A stretch of 64,000 nt of DNA, from positions 1-64,000 of the forward strand of contig JANDLT010000018.1 in assembly GCA_024330265.1 (NCBI GenBank). The letters run 5' to 3'. The position numbers and the translations under genes were made by a program. Below, in pieces: positions 48,582 to 57,339 of the stretch. The stretch is from Pyrinomonadaceae bacterium MAG19_C2-C3. Lineage in GTDB: Bacteria > Acidobacteriota > Blastocatellia > Pyrinomonadales > Pyrinomonadaceae. Position 1 is the stretch's first letter; every line of letters begins with the position of its first letter. A model generated the notes under the pieces. The model saw only the letters and a list, made by a program, of their open reading frames with translations, had not been told where the DNA came from and did no database searches.

Positions 48582-50165
48582 TTAGTCGTCATCGTCGCGT
48601 GGTGTCGTCGGGGCGATGCCGCGCATCCTGTTTGTCAAACGGGCGAAGCGGTCTTCGAGTCCCTGTTGATTGCGATTCGTATTCGCGCCGATGGTGACTT
48701 CGTAAATGCCCGTGTTGTTGGCTTCGGGAATTGAGACCCAGAAGCGTTGATGCGAGAAGAAGAAGACGGCGCACAGCGTCAAGATAAGTATGCTCGAACC
48801 GACGTAGAACACGGTCGAGCCGGGGTCGCGTTGGACGGATAAAATATGGTCTGTGCCGACTTTCTCAAAATCTGTGATGCGAAGTTTGTACCCGGCGACG
48901 GGTGCGCTGACGGGCGCACTATCCGGCAAGTCGGAAGCGAACGCGAAGCCGCGAACCGGGGCGGCATTCGGCGGCGTGATGATGAGTTGCGCCGCAGGGT
49001 TGTTGTATTCGGTCGAGCGCGTATCGGGGCGGCTGCCGTTTAAGAAAAAGTCGGGAAAGAAGTCGGCGTACTGTATGCGCGTACCGTCGCTTAAAATTGT
49101 TTCACCATCACGCGGAATCGTGACTTGTTGGACAGGTCGCCCGTCCTGCGGAGTTAGGCGAAGCATGATGTTGCGCGCATTTCCGGTCGGGTTATAACTC
49201 GCTTGAAAAAGGCGATAGCCGCGATAATCGTAGGGATTGTTCAGGCTCACGACGCCTTCGCGTGTGCCGTATTCGTCGGTGATACGGATGTCGGTTGACC
49301 AGTCGAGCGTGTTTCCGGCGTCAATCCCGCCGTTGTTTTCAATCAAGGTTTGCTTGATGTCGAGACATTCGACGGCGAACGGGAGTTGAACCTTCACCTG
49401 TCCAAGTTGGTCAAGATTGAAGACGGTTTGCGACATCGTGTTGGCGCGTTTGCGCGGCGAGTTGGCTTCCGGTGAAAGCGGCATCTGTCCGGTGCGCCCG
49501 ATGTACGACGTGAGAAAGCCGCCCGTGAAAATCGTCAAAAGCCCGACGTGAACGGCGTAAGCACCAAGCCGATTCCACGTTCCGCGTTGGGCGAAAACAA
49601 ACGTCCGTCCGCCCTTCTCAGAGACGCGCGCCCGTAAGCCTTCGGCGCGGGCGGCAGTCGTGATGCGCTTGACGAGTTCGTCATGGTCTGTGGCGCGCAT
49701 CTCGAAGGTTGCGCTCGGTTTCTGCCCGCGCAGCCACGCTAGTCCGGCATCGAGTTTCGGGGATTTGATGAACGTCCACGCACGCGGGAAGCGGTCAATC
49801 GAAGCCAAGATGATGTTGACCGACAGCACCAACAACAGCAAACGGAAGTACCAGACGTGGTAAATATCAAAGAGTCCGAGCGAGCCGTAGAGCGAGCGTT
49901 GCGCGGGCGTGAGCAAGGCGTAATACGCAGCGAAGCCTTCGACTTCTTGTTGCATGATGAGCATTCCGGTCATGCTCAAAATGATAAGGGTGATTAACAG
50001 CACGACACCGAGACGAACCGAACTAAGCACATCGAGAACTTGATTGACGATGTTTCGCGGTGGCGACTTCGCGGCATTCTTAGCAGCATTCGCGTCCGGC
50101 TTGGATGTGGTATTTGAAAGTGGCGACGCAGGAGCGTCGAGCGTGGTTTGGGGTGCGGCAGACAT
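48582..50165 (-). CDS. resB: System II cytochrome c maturation protein ResB (Ccs1)
   Basis: The 527-residue protein has the ResB layout. It has a disordered Ala/Pro/Lys N-terminus, then transmembrane helices around VLDVLSSVRLGVVLLITLIILSMTGM, VWYFRLLLLVLSVNIILASIDR and LGAYAVHVGLLTIFTGGFL. A large extracytoplasmic domain and a final helix (VFYVGSSILILTLCAVFFFSH) follow. It partners CcsA/ResC in the haem lyase complex. The 122-base gap to ccsA carries AAATTTCAAATTTC-type words. It starts at ATG 50165. Confidence 0.92.
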   Translation of the reverse strand: MSAAPQTTLDAPASPLSNTTSKPDANAAKNAAKSPPRNIVNQVLDVLSSVRLGVVLLITLIILSMTGMLIMQQEVEGFAAYYALLTPAQRSLYGSLGLFDIYHVWYFRLLLLVLSVNIILASIDRFPRAWTFIKSPKLDAGLAWLRGQKPSATFEMRATDHDELVKRITTAARAEGLRARVSEKGGRTFVFAQRGTWNRLGAYAVHVGLLTIFTGGFLTSYIGRTGQMPLSPEANSPRKRANTMSQTVFNLDQLGQVKVQLPFAVECLDIKQTLIENNGGIDAGNTLDWSTDIRITDEYGTREGVVSLNNPYDYRGYRLFQASYNPTGNARNIMLRLTPQDGRPVQQVTIPRDGETILSDGTRIQYADFFPDFFLNGSRPDTRSTEYNNPAAQLIITPPNAAPVRGFAFASDLPDSAPVSAPVAGYKLRITDFEKVGTDHILSVQRDPGSTVFYVGSSILILTLCAVFFFSHQRFWVSIPEANNTGIYEVTIGANTNRNQQGLEDRFARLTNRMRGIAPTTPRDDDD

Positions 50166-50556
50166 GTTTATAAATCTATAAAAGCGAAACTGTGTAAAAG
50201 TATAGTTGTTGTGAAAGCGTTTTGTTTAAGCGACGGGCGAGGCTACAAGGTTCGCAAATTAAAACGCTCGAACGATTGACTAACAAGAGGCAGCGGCATT
50301 ATCGGCGGTACGCTTGTGTATCGTCAACCCGTAAGGCTTGAGTCGCACACAAACCGCGCAATAGTGGCTTGGCTCACCGTTTTGGATGCGGCGCGAGAAT
50401 GAGAAACTGCCCGCCGAAAGCAAATCAAATCGTGGGCATCGTGAAGCATCAAACCTCATCGAAGATAGGTTGTGATACTTGAGAAGGAGCAGCGAACGAT
50501 GTGGTATTATGCCGCGCAAATATCAAGCCTTCAGCGTGCAATATACTAAAAACGAT
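50166..50556. other. Intergenic region between resB and TPR gene
   Basis: This divergent promoter region holds no structured RNA or tRNA that I can recognise. The only supported content is a possible short leader reading frame near its end, annotated separately, and a TATACT hexamer at 50542-50547 close to the TPR start. Confidence 0.5.
50499..50549 (+). CDS. Candidate 16-residue leader peptide (MWYYAAQISSLQRAIY)
   Basis: GAGAAGGAGC lies 9 bases before an ATG that opens a 16-codon frame rich in aromatic residues, ending 7 bases before the TPR gene's ATG. An ATG at 50509 in the frame of the TPR gene lies within it. It may be a regulatory leader or an artefact of a purine-rich stretch. Confidence 0.3.
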   Translation: MWYYAAQISSLQRAIY

Positions 50557-51330
50557 ATGTTAAAAAATAGTGTCTCCGCGATTGTCGGAATTGTTCTCGG
50601 CTTCATCGTCGGTTTTCTTTTAACCAATAACATCGCTCCCGCAACCGCCAATGCGCCGCTTGCACCGAACGCTTCGACGATGGCGAGCAGTGGCAGTGGC
50701 GTCGCACCGCCGCTTGACCCGACGCAAGTCGGCGGAGCTTTGCCGCCGAATCATCCGAGCGTCGGAAGCGGCACGGCGGCGACATCAAGCGGCGCGACGA
50801 CGAACATGGCGACGAGTGCGGCGGCGAGTTCCGCCGACGCGCAACGCACGATGGCAGCCGCCGACGGTGCGCCCAAAGATTTCGATAAACAGATGGAAGC
50901 CGCGATTGCTTTTTATCAAGCGGGCGATTACGCGAAAGCGACTTTCTATCTTGAGCGCGCAATCAAGATAAACCCGCGCGATGTGGACGCGCTCGTCGCT
51001 CTCGGCAACACGCGCTATGACGCGGAAGACTTCACCCGCGCCGCCGAAATTTACGAACGCGCCCTTGCCCTCAACCCTTCAAACGCCGATGTGCGAACCG
51101 ACTTAGGTAACACCTTTTTCATACGCCAACCGCCCGATTATCAGCGCGCGATTGCCGAATATCGTCGCTCGCTTCAGGTTGACGCGCGTCACGAAAAGAC
51201 CTTACAAAATCTCGCCCTCGCCTTGATACGCACCGGAGACAAGACAGCCGCCCGCCAGACCATAGACCAACTCGCCGCTATCAACGGGCAAAATCCGGCA
51301 ATCGCTTCATTGCGAAGTCAGGCAAACTAA
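50557..51330 (+). CDS. Membrane-anchored TPR protein
   Basis: The 257-residue protein has one N-terminal transmembrane anchor (VSAIVGIVLGFIVGFLL) and a long Ala/Ser/Thr/Pro linker (about 30-120). A TPR array follows: AIAFYQAGDYAKATFYLERAIKINPRDVDALVALG, then DFTRAAEIYERALALNPSNADVRTDLG and the YQRAIAEYRRSLQVDARHEKTLQNLA unit. It is predicted as an extracytoplasmic or cytoplasmic scaffold. ATG 50509 would add 16 residues. It converges on the secreted gene at 51361 across a shared terminator. Confidence 0.8.
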   Translation: MLKNSVSAIVGIVLGFIVGFLLTNNIAPATANAPLAPNASTMASSGSGVAPPLDPTQVGGALPPNHPSVGSGTAATSSGATTNMATSAAASSADAQRTMAAADGAPKDFDKQMEAAIAFYQAGDYAKATFYLERAIKINPRDVDALVALGNTRYDAEDFTRAAEIYERALALNPSNADVRTDLGNTFFIRQPPDYQRAIAEYRRSLQVDARHEKTLQNLALALIRTGDKTAARQTIDQLAAINGQNPAIASLRSQAN

Positions 51331-51344
51331 CCACAAAGCGATTG

Positions 51345-51383
51345 AGGATGCTTCCGCCGGTTATTTATCGGCGGGGGCATCCT
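51345..51383. terminator. Convergent terminator overlapping the minus-strand gene end
   Basis: AGGATGCTTCCGCCG (51345-51359) pairs with CGGCGGGGGCATCCT (51369-51383), including two G-U pairs, around TTATTTAT. It overlaps the last codons of the minus-strand gene and can serve both convergent transcripts. Confidence 0.7.
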
Positions 51384-51945
51384 TGTCGTTGTCCTTGCAA
51401 ATATATGAGTTGAGAAACTGTTCATCTCCGTGACGCGAGTTCTCGGCAGGGTTTCCGTCGCGGCACTTCATCGGGGCAAGCGATACGTCAAGCGTGCGCG
51501 GTGAATCTATCTTGATGGTCATGCCCGTCGGAATGTTTTCGAGACGTTCAAGCGTGACGCGATAGACGGCTTTGCGTTCTGCCCTGTTGCCAATTTCGGT
51601 GAGTGGGACGACGAAATCTACGCGGCGCGACAAGCCTTCGCCACGCAGGGCGACGCTCATCGTTTGCTTTGGCATCGTCGCAGCATCGCTTCCATTCGCG
51701 GCAGGAAGCTTTTCGAGTGTGATGACGGCGGTCACGATTTCGGGCGGAACATCCGACGAGTTGGCTACCGACACATACAACGTCAATAAACCGCTTGATG
51801 AAGTGGTGGGCTTGACGAACACTGAACCGCCAAGAAGAGAGAACGCCGGAGAATCGGAAACCGTTTGTCCATACAAGATAGTTCCCGATGTTGACATGGC
51901 AAAGATAATGGCGGCTAAAGAGAAGCATCGGGTTTTAAGGGTCAC
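51361..51945 (-). CDS. Secreted protein of unknown function, last gene of the DUF4331 run
   Basis: The 194-residue protein starts at GTG 51945, chosen because GGAG lies 8 bases upstream and the codon overlaps the upstream stop as GTGA, a coupling signature. It has a signal peptide (CFSLAAIIFAMSTSGTILYG). The mature part has regular beta-strand character (SVFVKPTTSSSGLLTLYVSVANSSDVPPEIVTAVITLEKLP), like an immunoglobulin or CARDB-type fold (inference). Two Cys occur near the C-terminus. It is co-translated with the TPR lipoprotein and downstream of four DUF4331 genes. Confidence 0.65.
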   Translation of the reverse strand: MTLKTRCFSLAAIIFAMSTSGTILYGQTVSDSPAFSLLGGSVFVKPTTSSSGLLTLYVSVANSSDVPPEIVTAVITLEKLPAANGSDAATMPKQTMSVALRGEGLSRRVDFVVPLTEIGNRAERKAVYRVTLERLENIPTGMTIKIDSPRTLDVSLAPMKCRDGNPAENSRHGDEQFLNSYICKDNDKDAPADK

Positions 51946-53330
51946 TGGTTTTTCTCCGGCTCTAAAGATTCGAGCGTCGTGCGGGCGATGGAAGATTGCA
52001 TCATATCGAAGTGCGGATTGAGTTTGAGAGCGCGTGAAAGGTACGCGCGTCCGGCATCCGTGTCGCCCGCACGCAGGGCAATCATTCCGGCGTGATAGAA
52101 AAGGCGTGCGTCCTGCGTATTGAGTTTTAAGGCTTGCCGGATGGCGGTTTGGGCTTCCGCAATTTTGCCCGCTTTGAGTGCTGTCCACGCGAGGGCGTCC
52201 GCGCCGTAGATGTCTTGACGGGCTTCGTATTCGCGGGCGGCAAGCTTGTATGCTTCGTCAGGTTTTAGGTTATGGTCGGCGTAGAACAGGGCGAGTTGGC
52301 GATTATAAAGTCCGGCGTTTGATTCGTTGCCTTGTTGAGTGTCCGGTTGACCGAGACGCGCGATTTGTTCGACGAGTTTGTATTGCGCCTGTGCTTCTCG
52401 TTCGCGTCCTGTGAGTTGATACAAGTCACCGAGTCCGGCGATGGCTGACGGGTCGGGGAAGCGGCGTGTCGCCTGTTCGTATAAACCAATCGCGGCGGGT
52501 ATGTCGCCTTGCGCGGCGCGTGTGCGGGCAAGGGCGGCGGTCGCTTGAAAGTAGTCGAAGATTTTAAGTGCTTCGCGGTGGTGGCGTTCCGCCGTCGCGT
52601 AGTCGCCGCGCGCAAACGCGATTTCACCGAGTTGCCAGTAAGCCCACGCGCGCGGTTCGGGCGTTGAAGACGGCGAACGGGCGAGGCGCGTGACGGCGGT
52701 TGAAAGGTACTCCTGCGCCGCGTCGAGATTGCCGCGCAGGAAAGCTTGACGGGCAAGGCGCGTGACGGCGGTGGCACTGTCGTCGCCGGTAAGTTGTTCC
52801 ATGCGGGCGTAGGCGCGGGCGGCTTCCGTGTAGTCACCGAGTTCGAGTAAGGCATCACCGAGTAAGGCGAACGATTCGCTTTTGTCAGGCTTGAGCGCGA
52901 CTAACTCGCGTGCGTGGTCGCGTGCCTGTGTGAAGTCATGCGTCGCATTCTCAAAGCGGATGAGTGCGGCGAGTCCTTCGGTGTTTATTTCGGCGGGCAG
53001 AATGTCGAGCGAAGCTTGGGCGGCGCGTCCGGCGAGGTCTATGTAGTTCGCTTCTCCAGTTTCGCGTGCGCGTTGGAGGTAATAGACGGCGAGTTTGTTA
53101 TGGGCGATGAAGTCTTCGGGGTTACGCCGGATTTGCGCTTCGAGATAGCGAATTGAAATCTCGCCCGCGTCGGCGTTGGCGGGCGAATCGGACGAGGCGG
53201 GAGCGGCGGCAATAGTTTCATCCGGTGACGGTGCGGATGAAGTTGGGGCGGAATTATTGCAAGCCGTGAAGCCGAGTGCGGCAAACAGAACGAGTGCCAT
53301 GAGATGCGGGGTTGGTTGTCGCCTCATCAT
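51942..53330 (-). CDS. TPR lipoprotein associated with DUF4331 genes
   Basis: The 462-residue protein has a lipoprotein signal (LMALVLFAALGFTAC-N), so Cys in LGFTAC is the expected lipidation site. A Ser/Pro/Ala/Asp linker comes next, then about eight TPR-like helix pairs (YLEAQIRRNPEDFIAHNKLAVYYLQ, KPDKSESFALLGDALLELGDYTEAARAYARM, GDYATAERHHREALKIFDYF, and a last KLNPHF unit). It starts at ATG 53330; earlier in-frame ATGs at 53390 and beyond run into the DUF4331 gene. The gap to that gene is 40 bases. It is probably an outer-membrane-facing scaffold for the DUF4331 system. Confidence 0.8.
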   Translation of the reverse strand: MMRRQPTPHLMALVLFAALGFTACNNSAPTSSAPSPDETIAAAPASSDSPANADAGEISIRYLEAQIRRNPEDFIAHNKLAVYYLQRARETGEANYIDLAGRAAQASLDILPAEINTEGLAALIRFENATHDFTQARDHARELVALKPDKSESFALLGDALLELGDYTEAARAYARMEQLTGDDSATAVTRLARQAFLRGNLDAAQEYLSTAVTRLARSPSSTPEPRAWAYWQLGEIAFARGDYATAERHHREALKIFDYFQATAALARTRAAQGDIPAAIGLYEQATRRFPDPSAIAGLGDLYQLTGREREAQAQYKLVEQIARLGQPDTQQGNESNAGLYNRQLALFYADHNLKPDEAYKLAAREYEARQDIYGADALAWTALKAGKIAEAQTAIRQALKLNTQDARLFYHAGMIALRAGDTDAGRAYLSRALKLNPHFDMMQSSIARTTLESLEPEKNQ

Positions 53331-53370
53331 GGCACTCGTGCTTATTTCAGGTAGTTTATGTGAATGAAAA

Positions 53371-54603
53371 TCAGTTGCGCGTTTGGTCATCGGCAACTCC
53401 CGCATCGCGCGGTTGATGTGGTAATCCGAAGTACGGAAACGTGTTGGTGAGCGGCACGTCGAGCGTGTTGGCGTTGTCGGTGGTGACGAAGCCGTTGGTG
53501 ATGACAGTGAGAAGCGTATCAACGACATCGTCGCTCATGCGCCGTCCGTTGGGAAACGCCGCTCCCGCGCTGGTGCCGTCGCCCGGACCCGTGTTCGGTG
53601 CGTTTAGGTTGAGGCGTATGAAGTCGCCGCGCGCGGTGGTAAGTCGCAGCATCGTGCTGACGTTCTGTTCGCTCGTGCCGAGTTCGCGGAGATTTGAGGC
53701 GATGGAATTATCGAATCTGCCCGCCGCATACTCCTCCGGGGTGGCGAGATTGTGCTCGTTTTTGCGCGGGAACGGAATCAGTACGACGTTGACCGCCGGA
53801 TTACCGGCGCGGTCAACTATGCTCATGGTGGGTGTCGGGATGCCGCGCACGAAACGACTCGAACGGGGGATATTGACGACGCGCGAGGTGATGGCATCAA
53901 TTCCGATTTCATTGTTAACCGTTGGTTGAAGCGCGCCTATAGGAAAACTAAAGGCGATGGCGAGCGTGTTGTAACCGGCGAAGGAGTCGCGTCCGCGTTT
54001 GAGGAGGTTGGCGTTTATATTGTCGAGGTTTCCATTGGCAGCGCGCGCCGAGGCGATGAAACGGTTGACCCCCGCAATATCGAAGAGAAACGCATCATCG
54101 GCGAGACCGGCGAAGAACTGCACGCCGCTCGCCGGGTCTGTCGTCACGACGCGCGGCGGCGCGGTCGGGTCGAGGTTAGGAACGGTGGTCGGGGCGGTGA
54201 ATGTCCTGCCGTCGGGCAATATGACGGTGGCGATTTGCGCCTGTGTCGGCGATTGTGTCTTCGCCGAGAATCTGATGTCAATGAACTTATCGGGGGTCGC
54301 ATCGCCGGTCATCTCAAGTTCAAAGCGATAAGTGATGCTCGGATCGAAGATGCCGAAGTTGACCGCTTCGGCGGGAACGATGAAGCCTTGCGAGGTCATC
54401 GCCAGAAAGACGCGCGTATTGTCATTCGGGTCAAGCAGCGCATAAACATCGTTGAGGTCGGCACTACGGTCGAGTGAAGCGATTGGAGCATCGCCATGAT
54501 CGGCGGCTTCGATTGGAACATGAGCCGTGAAATACAGCGCGACGACAATGATTACCGCGAGCGAGACGATCATCGCTAACTGGCGGCGCGTAAAGCTAAA
54601 CAT
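53371..54603 (-). CDS. DUF4331 family protein, copy 1
   Basis: The 410-residue protein has an N-terminal signal/anchor (LAMIVSLAVIIVVALYFTAHVPIEA). It is followed at once by the family hallmark ADHGDAPI, then DLNDVYALLDPNDNTRVFLAMT. A beta-rich body leads to the C-terminal NTFPYFGLPHQPRDAGVADDQTRN. DUF4331 proteins are secreted and of unknown function. AAAGG lies 9 bases before the ATG. The N-terminal part of the gene plus leader is identical in DNA to copy 2, showing recent duplication or conversion, while the C-terminal halves have diverged. Confidence 0.88.
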   Translation of the reverse strand: MFSFTRRQLAMIVSLAVIIVVALYFTAHVPIEAADHGDAPIASLDRSADLNDVYALLDPNDNTRVFLAMTSQGFIVPAEAVNFGIFDPSITYRFELEMTGDATPDKFIDIRFSAKTQSPTQAQIATVILPDGRTFTAPTTVPNLDPTAPPRVVTTDPASGVQFFAGLADDAFLFDIAGVNRFIASARAANGNLDNINANLLKRGRDSFAGYNTLAIAFSFPIGALQPTVNNEIGIDAITSRVVNIPRSSRFVRGIPTPTMSIVDRAGNPAVNVVLIPFPRKNEHNLATPEEYAAGRFDNSIASNLRELGTSEQNVSTMLRLTTARGDFIRLNLNAPNTGPGDGTSAGAAFPNGRRMSDDVVDTLLTVITNGFVTTDNANTLDVPLTNTFPYFGLPHQPRDAGVADDQTRN

Positions 54604-54640
54604 AAAAAAACACCTTTCGTAATTGGGGGTCGGGAGGTTA
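54189..54640. repeat. 452-bp direct repeat, unit 1 (DUF4331 copy 1 5' half)
   Basis: I found no difference by eye between this segment and 55443-55894. It covers the leader (AAAGGTG ribosome site) and the first 140 or so codons of DUF4331 copy 1. Confidence 0.92.
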
Positions 54641-54642
54641 GG

Positions 54643-55857
54643 TTAGTTGCGCGTTTGGTCATCCATTCCGGTGTCGCGCGGTTGATGTGGTAACCCGAAG
54701 AATGGAAAAGTATTGATGAACGGTACGTCATTGGTGTTGGCGTTGTCGGTCGTGATAGCCCCGTTGGTGATGACGGTGAGCAGCGTATCAACGACATCGT
54801 CGCCGGGGCGGCGCCCGTTCGGGAATCCCGCTCCCGGATTGTTGCCGCCGCCGGGTCCTTCATTCCGAATGTCAAATTTGAGACGTAAGAAATCACCACG
54901 TACAACCGCAATCTGCGCGAGCGTGTTGATGTTCTCTAGGCGCGTGCCGAGTGCGGTGAGTGTGGCGACGATGGAATCGGTGAATCTGCCCGCCGCATCA
55001 TCCATTGTCGTCGAAATATTGTGTTCATTTTTGCGCGGGAACGGAACCAGCACCACGTTGACTGTCGGATTGGCGGCGCGGTCAACCTGGGTTGTCAGCG
55101 TTTTCGATGCTCCGCGTTGGAAGCGCGTGGGTCTGCGTAACGCAACATTGCGGATAGTGACGGCATTAACTCCGATTTCGCTGTTGGCAGTGGGTTGCAG
55201 CAGTGCGATGGGAAGGCTAAGGGCTATCGCAAGCGTGTTGTAACCGGCGAAGGTGTCGCGCCCGCGATTGAGGAAGCTGGCGTTCGGCGCACCGGCGCGC
55301 ACGGAGGCAATGAAACGATTGACACCCGGAATATCGAAGAGGAACGCATCGTCAACCAGCCCGGAGAAGAACTGTACGCCGCTCGCTTGATGCGTCGTGA
55401 TGACGCGCGGCGGTGCGGTCGCAGCGAGGCTCGGAATGGTGTTCGGGGCGGTGAATGTCCTGCCGTCGGGCAATATGACGGTGGCGATTTGCGCCTGTGT
55501 CGGCGATTGTGTCTTCGCCGAGAATCTGATGTCAATGAACTTATCGGGGGTCGCATCGCCGGTCATCTCAAGTTCAAAGCGATAAGTGATGCTCGGATCG
55601 AAGATGCCGAAGTTGACCGCTTCGGCGGGAACGATGAAGCCTTGCGAGGTCATCGCCAGAAAGACGCGCGTATTGTCATTCGGGTCAAGCAGCGCATAAA
55701 CATCGTTGAGGTCGGCACTACGGTCGAGTGAAGCGATTGGAGCATCGCCATGATCGGCGGCTTCGATTGGAACATGAGCCGTGAAATACAGCGCGACGAC
55801 AATGATTACCGCGAGCGAGACGATCATCGCTAACTGGCGGCGCGTAAAGCTAAACAT
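54643..55857 (-). CDS. DUF4331 family protein, copy 2
   Basis: The 404-residue protein has the same signal segment and ADHGDAPI hallmark as copy 1. The first 140 or so residues are identical. The rest diverges, including ANPTVNVVLVPFPRKNEHNIS, but keeps the family pattern and the PHQPRDTG...DDQTRN end. The start ATG 55857 is preceded by AAAGGTG; the open frame upstream to 55962 is not homologous and overlaps a GlcG remnant. It lies 39 bases upstream of copy 1, so both are on one transcript. Confidence 0.88.
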   Translation of the reverse strand: MFSFTRRQLAMIVSLAVIIVVALYFTAHVPIEAADHGDAPIASLDRSADLNDVYALLDPNDNTRVFLAMTSQGFIVPAEAVNFGIFDPSITYRFELEMTGDATPDKFIDIRFSAKTQSPTQAQIATVILPDGRTFTAPNTIPSLAATAPPRVITTHQASGVQFFSGLVDDAFLFDIPGVNRFIASVRAGAPNASFLNRGRDTFAGYNTLAIALSLPIALLQPTANSEIGVNAVTIRNVALRRPTRFQRGASKTLTTQVDRAANPTVNVVLVPFPRKNEHNISTTMDDAAGRFTDSIVATLTALGTRLENINTLAQIAVVRGDFLRLKFDIRNEGPGGGNNPGAGFPNGRRPGDDVVDTLLTVITNGAITTDNANTNDVPFINTFPFFGLPHQPRDTGMDDQTRN

Positions 55858-55894
55858 AAAAAAACACCTTTCGTAATTGGGGGTCGGGAGGTTA
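55443..55894. repeat. 452-bp direct repeat, unit 2 (DUF4331 copy 2 5' half)
   Basis: This is the partner of 54189-54640, without visible mismatch or gap. The right boundary (GGGAGGTTA) coincides with the stop codon of the GlcG-like remnant (TTA at 55892-55894). Recombination therefore probably joined at that point and removed a remnant between copies 1 and 2. Confidence 0.92.
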
Positions 55895-56020
55895 GAGGTT
55901 AGGGTTGCGTGGGAATTTGACGAACGGCAATCGCGTGTCGCAGACGATGAGTTGGTCGGCATAACGCTCCACCGAGTTCACCGTTTTGAACAACGGCACG
56001 CTGCCCACAAATATTATCAT
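55892..56020 (-). pseudogene. GlcG/HbpS-like gene remnant 1
   Basis: Forty-two codons read MIIFVGSVPLFKTVNSV then ERYADQLIVCDTRLPFVKF and PRNPNL-stop. They match the C-terminus of the intact GlcG-like protein at 58808 (FAGSVPLFKNG and RRADQIIVRDTRLPFVKFPRNPNL), with an internal deletion of about 30 codons. Only the 3' end survives, between DUF4331 copies 3 and 2. Confidence 0.88.
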
Positions 56021-56051
56021 GATACTTACTTTATTTTCGTCTAGAACAAGG

Positions 56052-57296
56052 TTAATTGCGCGTTTGGTCGTTGACGACTCCCGGTTCGCGCGGTTGGTGG
56101 GCTTCGCCGAAGAACGGGAAAGTATTGGTGAACGGAACGTCGTTATCGTTAGCGTTGTCGGTGGTGATGAAACCGTTAGTGATGACGGTCAGATTCGTGT
56201 CAACTACGTCATCAATAAGGCGTCGTCCGTTCGGGAATCCCGTCGCTCCGTTGTTGCCGCCCATGGGTCCGCTGTTCGGTGCAGTCATATCAAGGCGCAC
56301 GAAATCGCCGCGTGTGATGGCGAGTCTCCTGATCAGATTGATGCCGTTCTCGTTGGTGCCGAGCGAGCGCAGTTGTTCCACGATGGTGTTGGCGAATTTG
56401 CCCGACGCATCATCGCGCGTGGTAGCTAGGTTATGGTCGTCCTTGAGCGGAAACGGAATTAGCGCGACGTTCACCGCCGGGTTCGCACAGCGATCAATTT
56501 GCGTGGTGATACTGTTGACGGAATTGCGCGATAATCTACCACCTCTGCGGATAGTAGTCGTTCGACTCGTCACGACCTCAACGCCAAACTCGTTGTTGGC
56601 GGCGGATTGAAACATCGAAATTGGAAAGCTAAATGCGATGGCGTGGATATTATATCCGGCGAAGGTGTCGCGTCCGCGCTTGAGAGTATTGCCGTCAATC
56701 CTTTCGAGGTTACCTTCGGCGGCGATGGCTGAGGCTCTGAAGCGGCTAAATCCGGGGATGTCAAACCGGAACGGGTCATCAACGATACCGGCGAAGAACT
56801 GCACGCCCGTTGCCTGATCCGTTGTGATGACGCGCGGCGGGGCGGTCTGATTGAGCGTCGGCACGGTGGTCGGGGCGGTGAATGTCCTACCGTCCATCAG
56901 TTTGATGGTCGCGGTTTGGGCTTGTGAAGATGATTGTGTCTTGGGGCTGAACCGGACATCAATTGTTTTGTCAACGACGGCATCGCCCGTCATCTCCAAG
57001 TTGAAGCGGTAGAGTATGCCCGGATCGAACAGACCGAAGTTGACGGCTTCTCCGGGAACGATGAAGCCGGTGATGGTGACCATCAAGACGACGCGCGAGT
57101 TATCGTTCGGGTCAAGAAACGCATAAACATCGGCTAAGTCTCCGGCGCGGTCGTTCGATGCTATGGGAGAATCTCCGTGGTCAGCCGCCAGAGTAGATGG
57201 AACTGTCGGCGCGGGCGCGAAGTAAAAACCGGAGACGACGATTATCGTCATCAAAATTGCGGCAATCGCAAGTCGTAAAAACCTTGGGGATGTCAT
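56052..57296 (-). CDS. DUF4331 family protein, copy 3
   Basis: The 414-residue protein starts at ATG 57296, because AAAGGCG lies at the same distance as AAAGGTG in copies 1 and 2; an earlier start at 57314 is less likely. It has a signal/anchor LAIAAILMTIIVVSGFYFAP, then AADHGDSPIASNDRAGDLADVYAFLDPNDNSRVVLMVT. The body keeps the DTFAGYNIHAIAFSFPISMFQ block and ends PHQPREPGVVNDQTRN. It is closer to copy 4 than to copies 1 and 2 in several blocks (NEFGVEVVTSRTTT). Its own transcript could include remnant 2 as leader. Confidence 0.88.
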   Translation of the reverse strand: MTSPRFLRLAIAAILMTIIVVSGFYFAPAPTVPSTLAADHGDSPIASNDRAGDLADVYAFLDPNDNSRVVLMVTITGFIVPGEAVNFGLFDPGILYRFNLEMTGDAVVDKTIDVRFSPKTQSSSQAQTATIKLMDGRTFTAPTTVPTLNQTAPPRVITTDQATGVQFFAGIVDDPFRFDIPGFSRFRASAIAAEGNLERIDGNTLKRGRDTFAGYNIHAIAFSFPISMFQSAANNEFGVEVVTSRTTTIRRGGRLSRNSVNSITTQIDRCANPAVNVALIPFPLKDDHNLATTRDDASGKFANTIVEQLRSLGTNENGINLIRRLAITRGDFVRLDMTAPNSGPMGGNNGATGFPNGRRLIDDVVDTNLTVITNGFITTDNANDNDVPFTNTFPFFGEAHQPREPGVVNDQTRN

Positions 57297-57339
57297 AACT
57301 AAAACGCCTTTCATCACTTTCTTAAATCAGGGAAGGTCA

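Noticed and set aside
50280-50519. Minus-strand 79-codon frame between resB and the TPR gene
   Set aside because: No start signal or family resemblance; it lies in a likely divergent promoter region.
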